The notes beneath the pieces were generated by a model. The model had not been told where the DNA came from, did no database searches, and saw nothing but the letters and a program-made list of their open reading frames with translations. Positions 54,276 through 64,000 of a stretch of DNA of 64,000 nucleotides are shown piece by piece. A program made the position numbers and the translations under genes. The DNA is from Protonemura montana (Eukaryota > Arthropoda > Insecta > Plecoptera > Nemouridae), in NCBI GenBank assembly GCA_947568835.1, contig OX387610.1, positions 3,651,001 to 3,715,000 of the forward strand. Direction: 5' to 3'. Each line of letters starts with the position of its first letter. Position 1 is the first letter of the stretch.

Positions 54276-55606
54276 GCCTCCAAGCGTACCAACCTCTGGC
54301 TCTCGGCTTGGTCTTGTGATTGTCATTTGGGGTTCGTGGCGTCCCCCTCTGAGGGTCCAGCTCCAACGGTTCGGGCATCGGGAATGCAGGACTCTCTCGG
54401 ATCGTCGGGCTGGAAGTTACAACCGTTGGGTTTGTAGTTGATAGGTTAGAGTCACCTCAAGTGATGTGACGCTCGACCAACTTTCGTAGTTTGTTGGCTA
54501 AAAATGAGACTAAGAACATATTTGTGTTTTATCAAAAACTTGCGAGAAGGGTTAGATTGTTCCCTAAAATTTAAATATTGTACTTACCAGATTTCTACTC
54601 TTCTAGACTATCAAAAAACTGTACCTTTCTTCTTTGTGGCTAGAGCGTCGCTGCAAGGTAGTCACTAGGCGTCGGCGTCGGAACGTCGGGCGTCGCTTCT
54701 TTTGCAAGAATTACTTGAAACAAGTATCAAAAGCCGAGAACTTGTCGAGATTTTGATATTGTTGGTAAAATTGTCAATCTCACGCCAAATATTTGGAACA
54801 AAACGGGGGTGACGTTTATATGAAGCGCTTACTTGTTTATTTCTTGTGCTTTCTAGAGTTTTTTTCTGGAATTTTTTCTGCTATCACACTGTATTTTCTC
54901 TAAAAAAAAAAGTTTAATTGGAAAGACAAGCTAACATTAAATTCATCAGTTTACCTAGAAAAAACCCTTTTGACCACTTACTCATTAGTCACTTGGATGT
55001 CGAATTTGCGGTCCAAGGCTGCAAAATCTCTTTAGAAGTCAAAATAATCCAGTGGGTAATGGACATTCTGAACAATTATTACTCTAGAGAATAAAATTAA
55101 GATATTAGGGGTTTGCAAATTATTTTTACTGGGTCCTACTGCCAGTGCGTTGAGTTGGGTGTATACCAAAGGTGTATACGCTGTGTCATTCTTCTTCCCC
55201 CTTAAATGAATGCTCAACAGTTTTAACGTTGAGGTTTTCATGGCGTTCACCACCAATTCACTACTTTCTCCTTCCGAAACATGCTATGCATACATTTGTA
55301 AGGGGTGTTGATTTTAATTTTGCAGAAAGATACACAGAGTAAGTTTATTTAATAGATATCAGTGTACAAATTTAGTTTTTAGTCGTGCATATAGTTATTA
55401 AAACGGCCAACTTGGTATCTCACACCAGCTAACGTGTTGATAGACACGCGCAGCTGACGTACAGATTGTCAGTTGTCATAGAAGCAACTGTCAAAAAGTC
55501 TAAACGTCATTCGTTCATTCAGTGTCAGGTGACCGAACCGTAATCTTTTATGTGAGGTTGATAGTCTTTGTTGCGATTATTAGTCAACTCTGGTTTCCAT
55601 ATGACT
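54276..55606. other. Upstream region of HGS
   Basis: No gene recognised. The 100 bases before the HGS start have no TATA box. Nothing repeated stands out. Confidence 0.4.
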
Positions 55607-58600
55607 ATGTTTCGTTCGACGGCGACGTTTGATAAACTATTGGGTGAGAAAAACAATTGTCATAACACCCTTATTATTATAGCTTTGAACTTCTGAACAA
55701 TATAATAAGTGCCCAACCCATCTTGAAATTATACAAATAACTAGTACAACATGCTTTATTATTATTATTTGTAGATAAAGCAACGAGTAATCTCCGCTTG
55801 GAGCCAGATTGGCCTACAATCCTTCAAATCTGTGATCTCATCAGGCAGGGAGACACCCAGTAAGTGAATTGGCTCATTATTTCAGCGTGTGTTTTTTTGT
55901 CTGCTGTCCAATATGTTGGTGGAGAAATTATTGTAATACTTTGCAGACCGAAATACGCTCTTATTGCCATAAAGAAAAAGCTCTACAATGGCAATCCACA
56001 CATCGCTATGTTCGGCTTGCTGGTACTCGAGTCGTGGGTGAAAAATTGTGGCAGCCTAATTCACGATGAAATTGGCACGAAACTGTATATGGAACAGCTG
56101 CGCGAACTAGTGAAGACCACATCTCACGAAGATATAAAAAATAAAATTTTGGAGCTGATTCAGGCTTGGGCATACGCATTCCGAAACAGTCCCAAATACC
56201 GGGCAGTTCAGGTAAAAATACCGCTATGTTTCTAGATCCTTTCGAATAGTAGTTGGCTTCTGTCTTCTGAACATATCTAACTAGTTTTGAATTTGGTGTT
56301 GCTAATAAGTATCTGTTTACATCATATGGTTGCTTCCAGCCTGTAAATACTTATTTTGTTAACTGCCTATCCTTCTTTGGCTTCCTACAGGAATTGGCTT
56401 GGGTCTAATCTAAATTAAAAACAGTAGCAATGTGGTTACTACAACTTCTTGGTTAAACATTATTGATTTAAGCAATTTCCTTGGTTACACTTTCACAGTA
56501 AACTTTTATCACATATACTTACAAACTACACTCAACCCTACGAAAACGTTTCTAATATAGGGTGGTCCCCTTGGTGCTCTTCGACAGGAGAAAACAACAA
56601 GCTGGCACCGGGTTTCCCCTCCTTCTTTCTAGGCTATGTTAGGTTCATCATCATCCTTATCAACATCAACTCATTCACTGACGCCATTAGACCAGTGCCG
56701 TAGGGCCAGTCGTCAAAACAGAGCGTTGTTAAAGACCACAAATCAATCAAGATATTAGAGGAATACAAAATTACAAGCAAGCTTTACCTGTCTGCCTGTT
56801 GCCCGTGGTGAATATGGCTTTGAAAGGTTACATGTAACAGTAGCGAAGAGAATGTGCTTTAGAGCAGTATTTAAGTGTTGAAAGTGGAAACGGTTTAATG
56901 GTTAGTCGAAACCAAATGGTTAGTCGAACCCCGATCTCCACCTATCATGGGTGTTGCTTTAACCCATTGAGCTACCTGGAAACATCATTTTTGAAAGGTT
57001 TTTAGTGCATTTGATGAGAATGAGATCAGTTTTGATCCAAAAAAGAACCAAGGATCTTGCAAGTAATTTTCTTGTGGTACGAGCAGAGATGTAAGTTACA
57101 ATGGCTAAAGATGAAATGCTAAGGATGTCTGCCCAGCCATGGTTCTTTTAGAACCCAAACCAGCTAAACAAAACCATTTCCACTTTCAACAGTTACTAAT
57201 TTGTGAGTAAATTTGTATTATTTTTGCTAGAAAGTTCAAGTTAACGTTGTTGTAATCAGCTTTGTTAAAAAGTTACTGGCACTTATTTAAAAATGTTCCC
57301 AATGCAAAGCTGGTACATATTTGAAACATTCTTGAAACTAGATTTAAAGTCAGTTGGTTATGACTAATGGTAGAACTTGTTTCCAGGACACCGTGAACAT
57401 CTTGAAAGCGGAGAACTACAAGTTCCCGGCACTGAAGGAGAGTGACGCCATGTTCTCGGCAGACTCCGCCCCAGATTGGGCTGACGGAGATTGTTGCCAT
57501 CGATGTAGAGTCGGCTTCAGCATGGTCCAACGCAAGCACCACTGCAGGGCGTGCGGACAGGTTAGTGTTCTCAAATAAACTGGATATCGGTTGCCATAGA
57601 GAGACTTTGAAGCCATGCCCGCCATCTTGAGAGTCCCTGATTTTGATTTCTCTCAAAGAGCCTTGCTATTTTAGGTGTTTTCATCAGATTTTTTCATGGT
57701 TTTTTTAGTTTTTATCACTTTAATGGTCGAAATTGATTGAAAACATGTTTTAAAAACTCCTAAATCAGGATTGAAATCACAGGAACACTTCTAATCAGAT
57801 AAAATTCGTGATATCTAGCGAAAATGGTACATAATCACTACCCTGGCTATTGGTAATCGCCAGACACCTTTACTGGGTAGCCGGCTACGCTGTTCATATT
57901 TCTATTATTGTTTTTTTTTTATTCTTTGAAAACCATTCACTTTATTTTAAATTTGTTCCTTTTCACTGCTGTGCATCCCTGCATTGTGGAAACTTATTTA
58001 TTGGTGATTTTTCTAGTTTTGGGGGTCAGTATTGCTATAAAATTTGATTTAGAAATGCAATGGGAAAAGTATTTTATTATTATGAACACTAATAACCTGT
58101 CAAATAAAAGGGGCACAATTTGATACCCATTGCAAGCTTTACATTTTAAACATGATTTCACAGCATATAACTTATCCAACGTCAAATTTGAGTTATTCGA
58201 GTTTGACAGGTTGTGACGTGATATAGCGTCACTAGAATCAGAGTGACTGTGAGTATTCACAGCCTCATGGTTCTACTCCTTGGAGATCAGTCATTCTCAT
58301 CAAATGCACTAAAATCGTCTCAAAAATTATCTGTCCAAGCAGCTCAATAGAGCGACAGCCGCGACAGTTCGAGACCGGGGCTTGGGTCCACGTTTAGACA
58401 TACATTTTGAGAGGTTATTGGTGTTCCTAATACTAACAGAGCAAGTCAAGCCGCGAGTCCAATTGTTCGCTAAGAACGCCATCGGCTTCTTCAAAGCTAG
58501 GCCTAACGAACACTTCAAGTAGCCGTTGAAAAAGATGGTCGTACTGGACCGAAGAATATACCCGACCTTTGTTCCAGGTGTTCTGCGGCCAGTGTTCGAG

Positions 58601-61600
58601 CAAGACTTCCACTCTTCCTCGGTTTGGCATCGAGAAAGACGTTCGCGTGTGCGACTCGTGCTACGATCAAGTTAACAAGTACGTACCCACAACAATTTTT
58701 ACCCATTACATCTACATCATACATCATTAAATCTATTACCAATTTTATAAGTGGTGTCAAAACTGTAGGTCGGGTAAACCGTAGCTGCCTGACTGTCTGG
58801 TGTCTTTCCGTCAGCTATTTTATGTCTAAGATGTAAAGCGTTGTTGGGAATATCAAGCTAAATTTGTATGAAATCTGATTTAAATTGCAAACGTTTGCCA
58901 TGCACGGTGTATTTTATTTTTAGGAACACTCCTATTCTCTCAATAATGATATGTCCAAGTAGCTGAATGGGCTAGAGCAACATACCACTACAGGTAGAGA
59001 TTGGGGTTTGAGTCCCCGTTTGGGCATACAATTTTGAGAGGGTATTTTTCTAATAATAAAATGCATATATAGTCTTTGTCTACAATAATTTTTCTTATTT
59101 AATTACGATGAATTAATAAAGAATTATAGTCTGTACAATTACTTCATAGTTATTAACCAAATCAAGGTTCCAGTATGTACAAAGCTACATCAAGTTAATT
59201 CCATCGAAATGATGTGTAAGGAACTCATCCAGGCTAGACAATTTTTTTTCTGTAAGGATTATTGCTCTCCTATTTGTGAAAGTTGGCCAATCTTTGGCGT
59301 CTTTAATTGCTACTGGTAGCTTGTAGTAAATATTCCTGCCCTCGTTGAGGATGTGCCAGGACTTTATTTGAAGTTTGCTTATGCATTCTAAATGTGTATA
59401 GTCTTTGTCTTCGATTAGTTTTAAAATGTATGCTCTAGAAAAATCTGGACAGACTAGAAGTCAACCTCAATTGTGTTATGTGTTCCACTTGAAAGTTAAG
59501 TGTGTGTTATTTTGCCTCAAGACGTGTTCTGTGCCTGATTTTGTTTCCGTTGCTTGCCAGGCCCATCGCTGGAGCCAAGACGGACAGCGACCTTCCGGTG
59601 GAGTATTTGTCCAGCTCCCTGGCGCAGCAAGCTCAGGTACCATTATATTATCGCCTTTATTTACTCAGGTCTATTGGAGTGGGAGCTTACTCAGGTCTAT
59701 TGGAGTGGGAGCTTACTCAGGTCTATTGGAGTGGGAGCTTACTCAGGTCTATTGGAGAGGGAGCTTACTCAGGACTATTGGAGTGGGAGCTTACTGAGGA
59801 CTATTGGAGTGGGAGCTTACTCAGGTCTATTGGAGATGGAGCTTACTCAGGACTATTGGAGTGGGAGCTTACTCAGGTCTATTGAAGTGGGAGCTTACTC
59901 AGTTTTATTATAGTGGGAGCTTACTCAGGTCTATTGGAGTGGGAGCTTACTCAGGTCTATTGGAGTGGGAGCTTACTCAGGTTTATTGGAGTGGGAGCTT
60001 ATTCAGGTCTATTGGAGTGGGAGCTTACTCAGGTCTATTGGAGTGGGAGCTTACTCAGGTCTATTGGAGTGGGAGCTTACTCAGGTCTATTGGAGTGGGG
60101 CTTACTCAGGTCTATTGGAGTGGGAGCTTACTCAGGTCTATTGGAGTGGGAGCTTACTCAGGTCTATTGGAGTGGGAGCTTACTCAGGTTTATATCAAGG
60201 TTTGCTGGATACAACTAATCGGCCAAACCACTTGTCCGATCGCGACGATCAAAAACTAGATAACTCATCTCACTATTGGCAACAGATTGACGCTTTTCAA
60301 AATCAACAATATTATTTCGTCTTATAGTTACACGCGTTGTAAAAGAGTCTGTTCAAGACGTTTTTGTGGTGTTTTTCAGAAAAATCTGAGGTGGCGTAGC
60401 AGCTGTGGATCCCAAATTTGGTCAAACTATTAACACTACCATACTTTACATGGAAAAATAAACACACCAACCATTCTGTAGTCTTACGTACTTATCTTGG
60501 TTGTTGTATCAAATTATTATTTTATTTTTTTAATATTACATATTTAAATTTTACGCTGTGTTTGTATTGATAACTATTCATGCAATAAGCACATATTATT
60601 GTTAATATTATTATGTTCTTGTGCTGCAGGCTCCGGCTCGCAAGACAGAGGAGGAGCTTCGTGAGGAGGAGGAGCTTCAACTTGCGTTGGCGCTGTCTCA
60701 GTCGGAAGCCGAGGAGAAGGAGAAGTCTAAGAAAAGAGTGACAACCACCGCTGCCCCCGTCACAGTGCGGCCCAAATCTTACTCTCCTCCCGCCCCCGTG
60801 AGTACACCAAACAAAACTAAACAATTTTGTGTGAGGTGGAAAAAATCAGCTGCCTTGGGCTACGTTATAAAATTAAAGTCTTCACATTATATTATTATTA
60901 TTATTATTTATTTGTTTATTATTAGCTTTGGTATTACAATAATTACCTGAGGCTTATAGAATTTACAATATTATTACATAGAATTTTGTGGTTAGTTTAT
61001 CAATTTTCAGTGGTATTTCACATATTTTGGAAATGTAGTCATAACGTCGTGGGGCAGCGGATTCCACGGTCTAATTGCTCGGGCCAAGAAGGCTTGATGG
61101 CCCATGTCGCTATTGTACCAAGGGAGGTACATTTTCAGACAGTGGTAATTTCTACCAATAAATGCGGGCTTGGAGATCATTTGTATGTTTATGAGACTTG
61201 AATGGTTTGTTTGAACGTGACGTTTCGTTTCATTTTGAAAATTTTTGTTTTATTATCAGTGTTCCTAATAATAGAAAACTTTTGCTGTTGTTTGCAGCGC
61301 AGTGAAAGTGACCCTGAGGAGGAGGAGCCGGAGCTGGCTCGGTACCTGGACCGGGCGTACTGGCAGAACAGACCGGCTGCCGGGACCACCGCACCCAGCA
61401 CTGCCCCACTGGGGCAGCAGCCCTCCGCACCTGCCAACCTGGCATCGCCCATGACACATGTAGCCAAGGTATTCTATATTGTTTGTTTGTGACATGTACG
61501 TACATAGTACACATTGTGTGAATAAAGTCAAATAGTTAAAGTTCTGCACTTTCCCAGCTCCCATTCCAAACTATCTAACCAACATCTGAAAACCAAAAAC

Positions 61601-64000
61601 AGGCTGGCACCAAACGGAATCAACTTCTTGGGACAATCACCGTACATCAAAAGGATCTTTGTCTTTCAAGAAAAGCAATAAGAATCATAATGGGAGCTAC
61701 TAGCAATGAACACTGTAATCCCCTTTTTTTAAATTAGGGATTTTAACTGTTCCTTCTGCACGTTTATCATGTCATTGTACTTGTTTTTAGCATTAAATTT
61801 AACTATAAACAGTCAAATCTACAGTCACTTTATATGACAAGCCAAAGATTTCACTGTACAGGCCCAAAGACTAACAATGTTTGCCAGAAACCCAGTATAT
61901 GCAGGGGCCAAACTTTTCAGCTTCTCACCAACTGCATTAGAAGTAATTAAAAATTTGAATATTTTTTTTAACATGTGAAACGGTACTTACTTGACAAGTG
62001 TTTGTATAGCATTGAAGAAATGTGAATGTAGTTGGATATTCTCTGATGTCATACTTTTAATGAAATTACTCATCTAGTTTTAGTCGTTCCATTGAATAAA
62101 GAAATTATTAAACCAATCATCACCAAACCAAACCAATACCTATAACCTAACCAAACCTAACCTCAAAACTTGCAACTATACCTGGATTACAGAAGCCCGA
62201 GTCATCTAACGGTGTCCCCACTGAGCCCCAGCTGGACGAGTTTGTGTCGTCGCTGCGCTCTCAGATCGAGATCCTGGAGAACCGGATGAAGTCCAACTCA
62301 TCTCGCGGTCGAAGCATCGCCAACGACAGCTCGGTGCAGTCGCTGGTGTTGACCATCACCACGATGCACTCGCATCTGCTGGGACTAATACAGCAGCAGG
62401 ACGATAAGAGAGGTACACGTTACATTTCACAGTTGCATTTTCTATCAGTAATATGCATGTGCAGTTATGTATCGTCGTTTATAATTAAAATATGTGTTAA
62501 TCATTTATAAACTCTTCCACACAGTAAAACTCTTCTTGCAAGAAATATCCTTTGACTTTATATTTGGATCTTTTTCCATTGCCAATTTCTCTCAGGATAG
62601 CAGGCAGTGCTTTAAAAAGTATTGCGCCTTTGTACTACACTACGACCTGTTAGCTTACAATAAAATTGACACACAATTCTATAATACACATGACCAGTTC
62701 TGTTCGGGAGAGAGGTTGTAGGGATGAAAGTTAGTACAGCAACTTCACTTGCTTTGCTTATCAACCTCTCGACAGCATGCATTTGTGGAGGAATCCTGTT
62801 GTTCGCATTGTACCGTCCTTCGGAAGGGACGCTAAGCTGGTGGTACTCTCGTTGCTCTTCGACAGGAGTAGGCTGTGTGCTAGCACTTTACTAGGTTAGG
62901 TTCATCAACATCCACTCATTCACCGACGCTATTAGACCGGTGTCACATGGCCCGTTGTCAAAATAGTAAGTCAAGCATTGCAAATCATCGTTGAAATGTC
63001 GACTCAGCTGTCTTGCACCATTAACATGATAGGAAACCCTTGTTGGTTTAAGCAAATTAAACAGTATCTTATTGCTAGTTGCCTGTTAGTCTCAGTGGAC
63101 TCATCTCTATTCTCCTACTTGCAGTTTACTACGAGGGTCTGCAAGACAAGCTGTGCCAGGTCCGTGATGCCCGCGCCGCTCTTGACGCTCTGCGAGAGGA
63201 GCACCGCGAGCGCTTGCGCCGCGCCGCCGAGGAGCGAGAACGCGAGCGCCAGGTCCAGATGGCCCACAAGCTGGCCATCATGCGCAGCAAGAAGGCCGAG
63301 TACCAGCAGTACCAGCGCCAGTTGTTGTTCCAGCGTGTACAGGAGCAGGAACGCGAGATGCAGATGCGTCAAGAGCAGCAGAAGGCGCAGTATCTCATGT
63401 CTCAGTTCCCGCCCCCGCAGTTCCCGGGATACAGGCCGGAGTTTGGGCAATATCCGGCGCCAGGTATGCAGCAGATGCAAGGGATGATGGGACAGATGCA
63501 CGGCCAAGCTGGGCAAATGCAAGGCTCGCCTGGTCAACTGCAAGGTCCACCTGGTCAAATGCAGGGTCCTTCTGGTCAAATGCAAGGTCCTCCTGGTCAA
63601 ATGCAGGGTCCTCCTGGTCAAATGCAAGGCCCACCTGGGCAAATGCAAGGTCCACCTGGTCAAATGCAAGGCCCACCTGGGCAAATGCAAGGTCCACCTG
63701 GGCAAATGCAAGGCACGCCTGGTCAAATGCAGGGTCCAGCTGGTCAAATGCAAGGTCCAGCTGGTCAAATGCAAGGTCCTCCTGGTCAAATGCAAGGTCC
63801 TCCTGGTCAAATGCAAGGTCCTCCTGGTCAAATGCAAGGTCCTCCTGGTCAAATGCAAGGTCCTCCTGGTCAAATGCAGGGTCCAGCTGGTCAAATGCAA
63901 GGATCTATGGGCAATGCACATATGCAAGGTGGGCTGAACCATATGCAAGGCTTGCCTAGAATGCAAGGACAACCTGGCCAGATGCAGGGCCAGATGGGTG
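55607..64000 (+). CDS. HGS: Hrs/HGS, ESCRT-0 endosomal sorting protein (3' end outside window)
   Basis: Hrs binds PI3P on early endosomes and sorts ubiquitinated receptors as part of ESCRT-0. Exons: 55607-55643, 55775-55859, 55947-56211, 57387-57560, 58578-58678, 59561-59636, 60630-60797, 61298-61468, 62193-62412, 63125 to the window end; all phases agree. VHS domain at about residues 8-140 ([35 protein letters not shown]). FYVE finger at about 155-220 with [14 protein letters not shown] and VRVCDSC. UIM at about 265-285 ([17 protein letters not shown]). A helical Hrs core follows ([20 protein letters not shown]), then a coiled coil ([20 protein letters not shown]). The tail is a long GPPGQMQ heptapeptide repeat. 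[10 protein letters not shown] resembles the Drosophila start; an ATG two codons upstream is in frame. Confidence 0.96.
56560..56765 (+). mobile_element. 5S-headed SINE, 3' half in HGS intron 3
   Basis: GGTGGTCCCCTTGGTGCTCT, GGCACCGGGTTTCCCCTCC, GACGCCATTAGACCAGTGCC and the tail AAATCAATCAA. The head is absent. Confidence 0.8.
56930..57020 (-). mobile_element. tRNA-derived SINE fragment, minus strand
   Basis: The reverse complement reads CAGGTAGCTCAATGGGTTAA, AGCAACACCC and GGTGGAGATCGGGGTTCGAC, the tRNA-like head of the family. Confidence 0.7.
57580..57800 (+). mobile_element. Flank of the 41-bp element without the array
   Basis: GGATATCGGTTGCCATAGAG, CCGCCATCTTGAGAGTCCCT and TTTCTCTCAAAGAGCCTTGC match the flank at 6455 and 24825, but no 41-bp units follow. 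It begins about 20 bases after the exon 4 donor. Confidence 0.75.
58050..58440 (+). mobile_element. tRNA-derived SINE copies, decayed
   Basis: A body fragment (AAAGTATTTTATTATTATGA) at about 58068, then a fuller copy with CCAAGCAGCTCAATAGAGCG, CGCGACAGTTCGAGACC and TTTTGAGAGGTTATTGGTGT at 58240-58440. Confidence 0.6.
58860..59075 (+). mobile_element. tRNA-derived SINE copy in HGS intron 5
   Basis: GTCCAAGTAGCTGAATGGGC, TAGAGCAACATACC, GGGGTTTGAGTCCCC and GGGCATACAATTTTGAGAGG. The preceding GCAAACGTTTGCCATGCACG and AGGAACACTCCTATTCTCTC suggest a tandem or dimeric copy. Confidence 0.7.
59100..59405 (-). mobile_element. LINE reverse-transcriptase C-terminal fragment
   Basis: On the minus strand an uninterrupted frame reads [20 protein letters not shown], then [18 protein letters not shown] and ends in a stop near 59195. 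The G-R-x-I-Y-x-x-LP pattern is the usual tail of insect LINE proteins. It lies in HGS intron 5. Confidence 0.6.
59655..60195 (+). repeat. 26-bp minisatellite in HGS intron 6
   Basis: About 20 copies of GTCTATTGGAGTGGGAGCTT plus ACTCAG, starting about 20 bases after the exon 6 donor. The downstream flank to about 60440 matches the element at 49575-49865. Confidence 0.95.
60890..61200 (-). mobile_element. LINE 3'-end fragment in HGS intron 7
   Basis: The minus strand reads [20 protein letters not shown] followed by YVKYH and a stop near 61010, the W-N-x-LP tail of LINE reverse transcriptases. A TTATTATTATT tract at 60892-60915 is the 3' tail. Confidence 0.7.
61500..62192. other. HGS intron 8, no further feature
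   Basis: AT-rich. Repeated AACCTAACC-like words near 62140-62165 only. Confidence 0.4.
62685..62970 (+). mobile_element. 5S-headed SINE in HGS intron 9
   Basis: ACACATGACCAGTTCTGTTC, GGGAGAGAGGTTGTAGGGAT, GACAGCATGCATTTGTGGAG, TGTACCGTCCTTCGGAAGGG and ACATGGCCCGTTGTCAAAAT. The 5S-like head is missing. Confidence 0.8.
63505..63900 (+). repeat. Coding 21-bp repeat in HGS last visible exon
   Basis: About 19 copies of a 21-base unit encoding GPPGQMQ (variants GSP, GPS, GTP, GPA). The frame stays open, and flanking degenerate units ([25 protein letters not shown]) extend it to the window end. Proline-glutamine-rich tails are known in Hrs proteins. Confidence 0.95.

Noticed and set aside
63115..63972. 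285-aa minus frame in the last visible HGS exon
   Set aside because: Antisense shadow of the Hrs coiled coil and heptapeptide repeat.

Overview
The window is nuclear DNA from an animal, most likely an insect or other arthropod; I cannot fix the order. Every gene is split by spliceosomal introns, exons are GC-rich and introns AT-rich, and the intronless CAP/venom-allergen-like gene and Drosophila-like Hrs N-terminus (MFRS...FDK) fit an arthropod. Exon joins below were made by hand from GT/AG sites, reading phase and similarity to known families; nearly all close exactly in frame.

Layout. 1-3851 (+): last six exons of NAT10, the RNA cytidine acetyltransferase. 4319-14253 (-): complete CFAP52 (WDR16), a WD40 protein of motile cilia and sperm tails, 14 coding exons. 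14547-20721 and 21721-26969 (+): two tandem CCDC96 (CFAP184) paralogs; the first is head-to-head with CFAP52 across 293 bp. 29401-41936 (-): SLC17-type major facilitator transporter, 9 exons. One of its introns holds two whole genes: an intronless secreted CAP protein (34850-35665, -) and an odd secreted trypsin-fold protein (36131-37479, +). 41937-55606: about 13.7 kb of gene-poor repeat DNA with a 2.3 kb satellite of 87-bp units. 55607-64000 (+): Hrs/HGS (VHS, FYVE, UIM, coiled coil), cut by the window end inside a coding heptapeptide repeat.

Function. CFAP52 and the two CCDC96 copies form a cluster of axonemal genes; both CCDC96 promoters share an 18/20 sequence containing an RFX X-box half-site. 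NAT10 (ribosome biogenesis), Hrs (endosomal sorting, ESCRT-0) and the transporter are unrelated neighbours.

The most unusual aspect is the repeat content. At least a dozen minisatellite families (units of 21 to 129 bp) fill introns and spacers, several starting within a few bases of a splice donor. Two families (26 bp and 41 bp) sit inside dispersed elements with conserved flanks; one 26-bp element near 49.6 kb still has a single unit and looks like the pre-expansion form. There is also an abundant SINE with a 5S rRNA-derived head, tRNA-derived SINEs, LINE 3' ends, a hAT-like element with 8-bp target duplications, a hairpin MITE, and an inverted, stop-bearing copy of a NAT10 exon inside a NAT10 intron.
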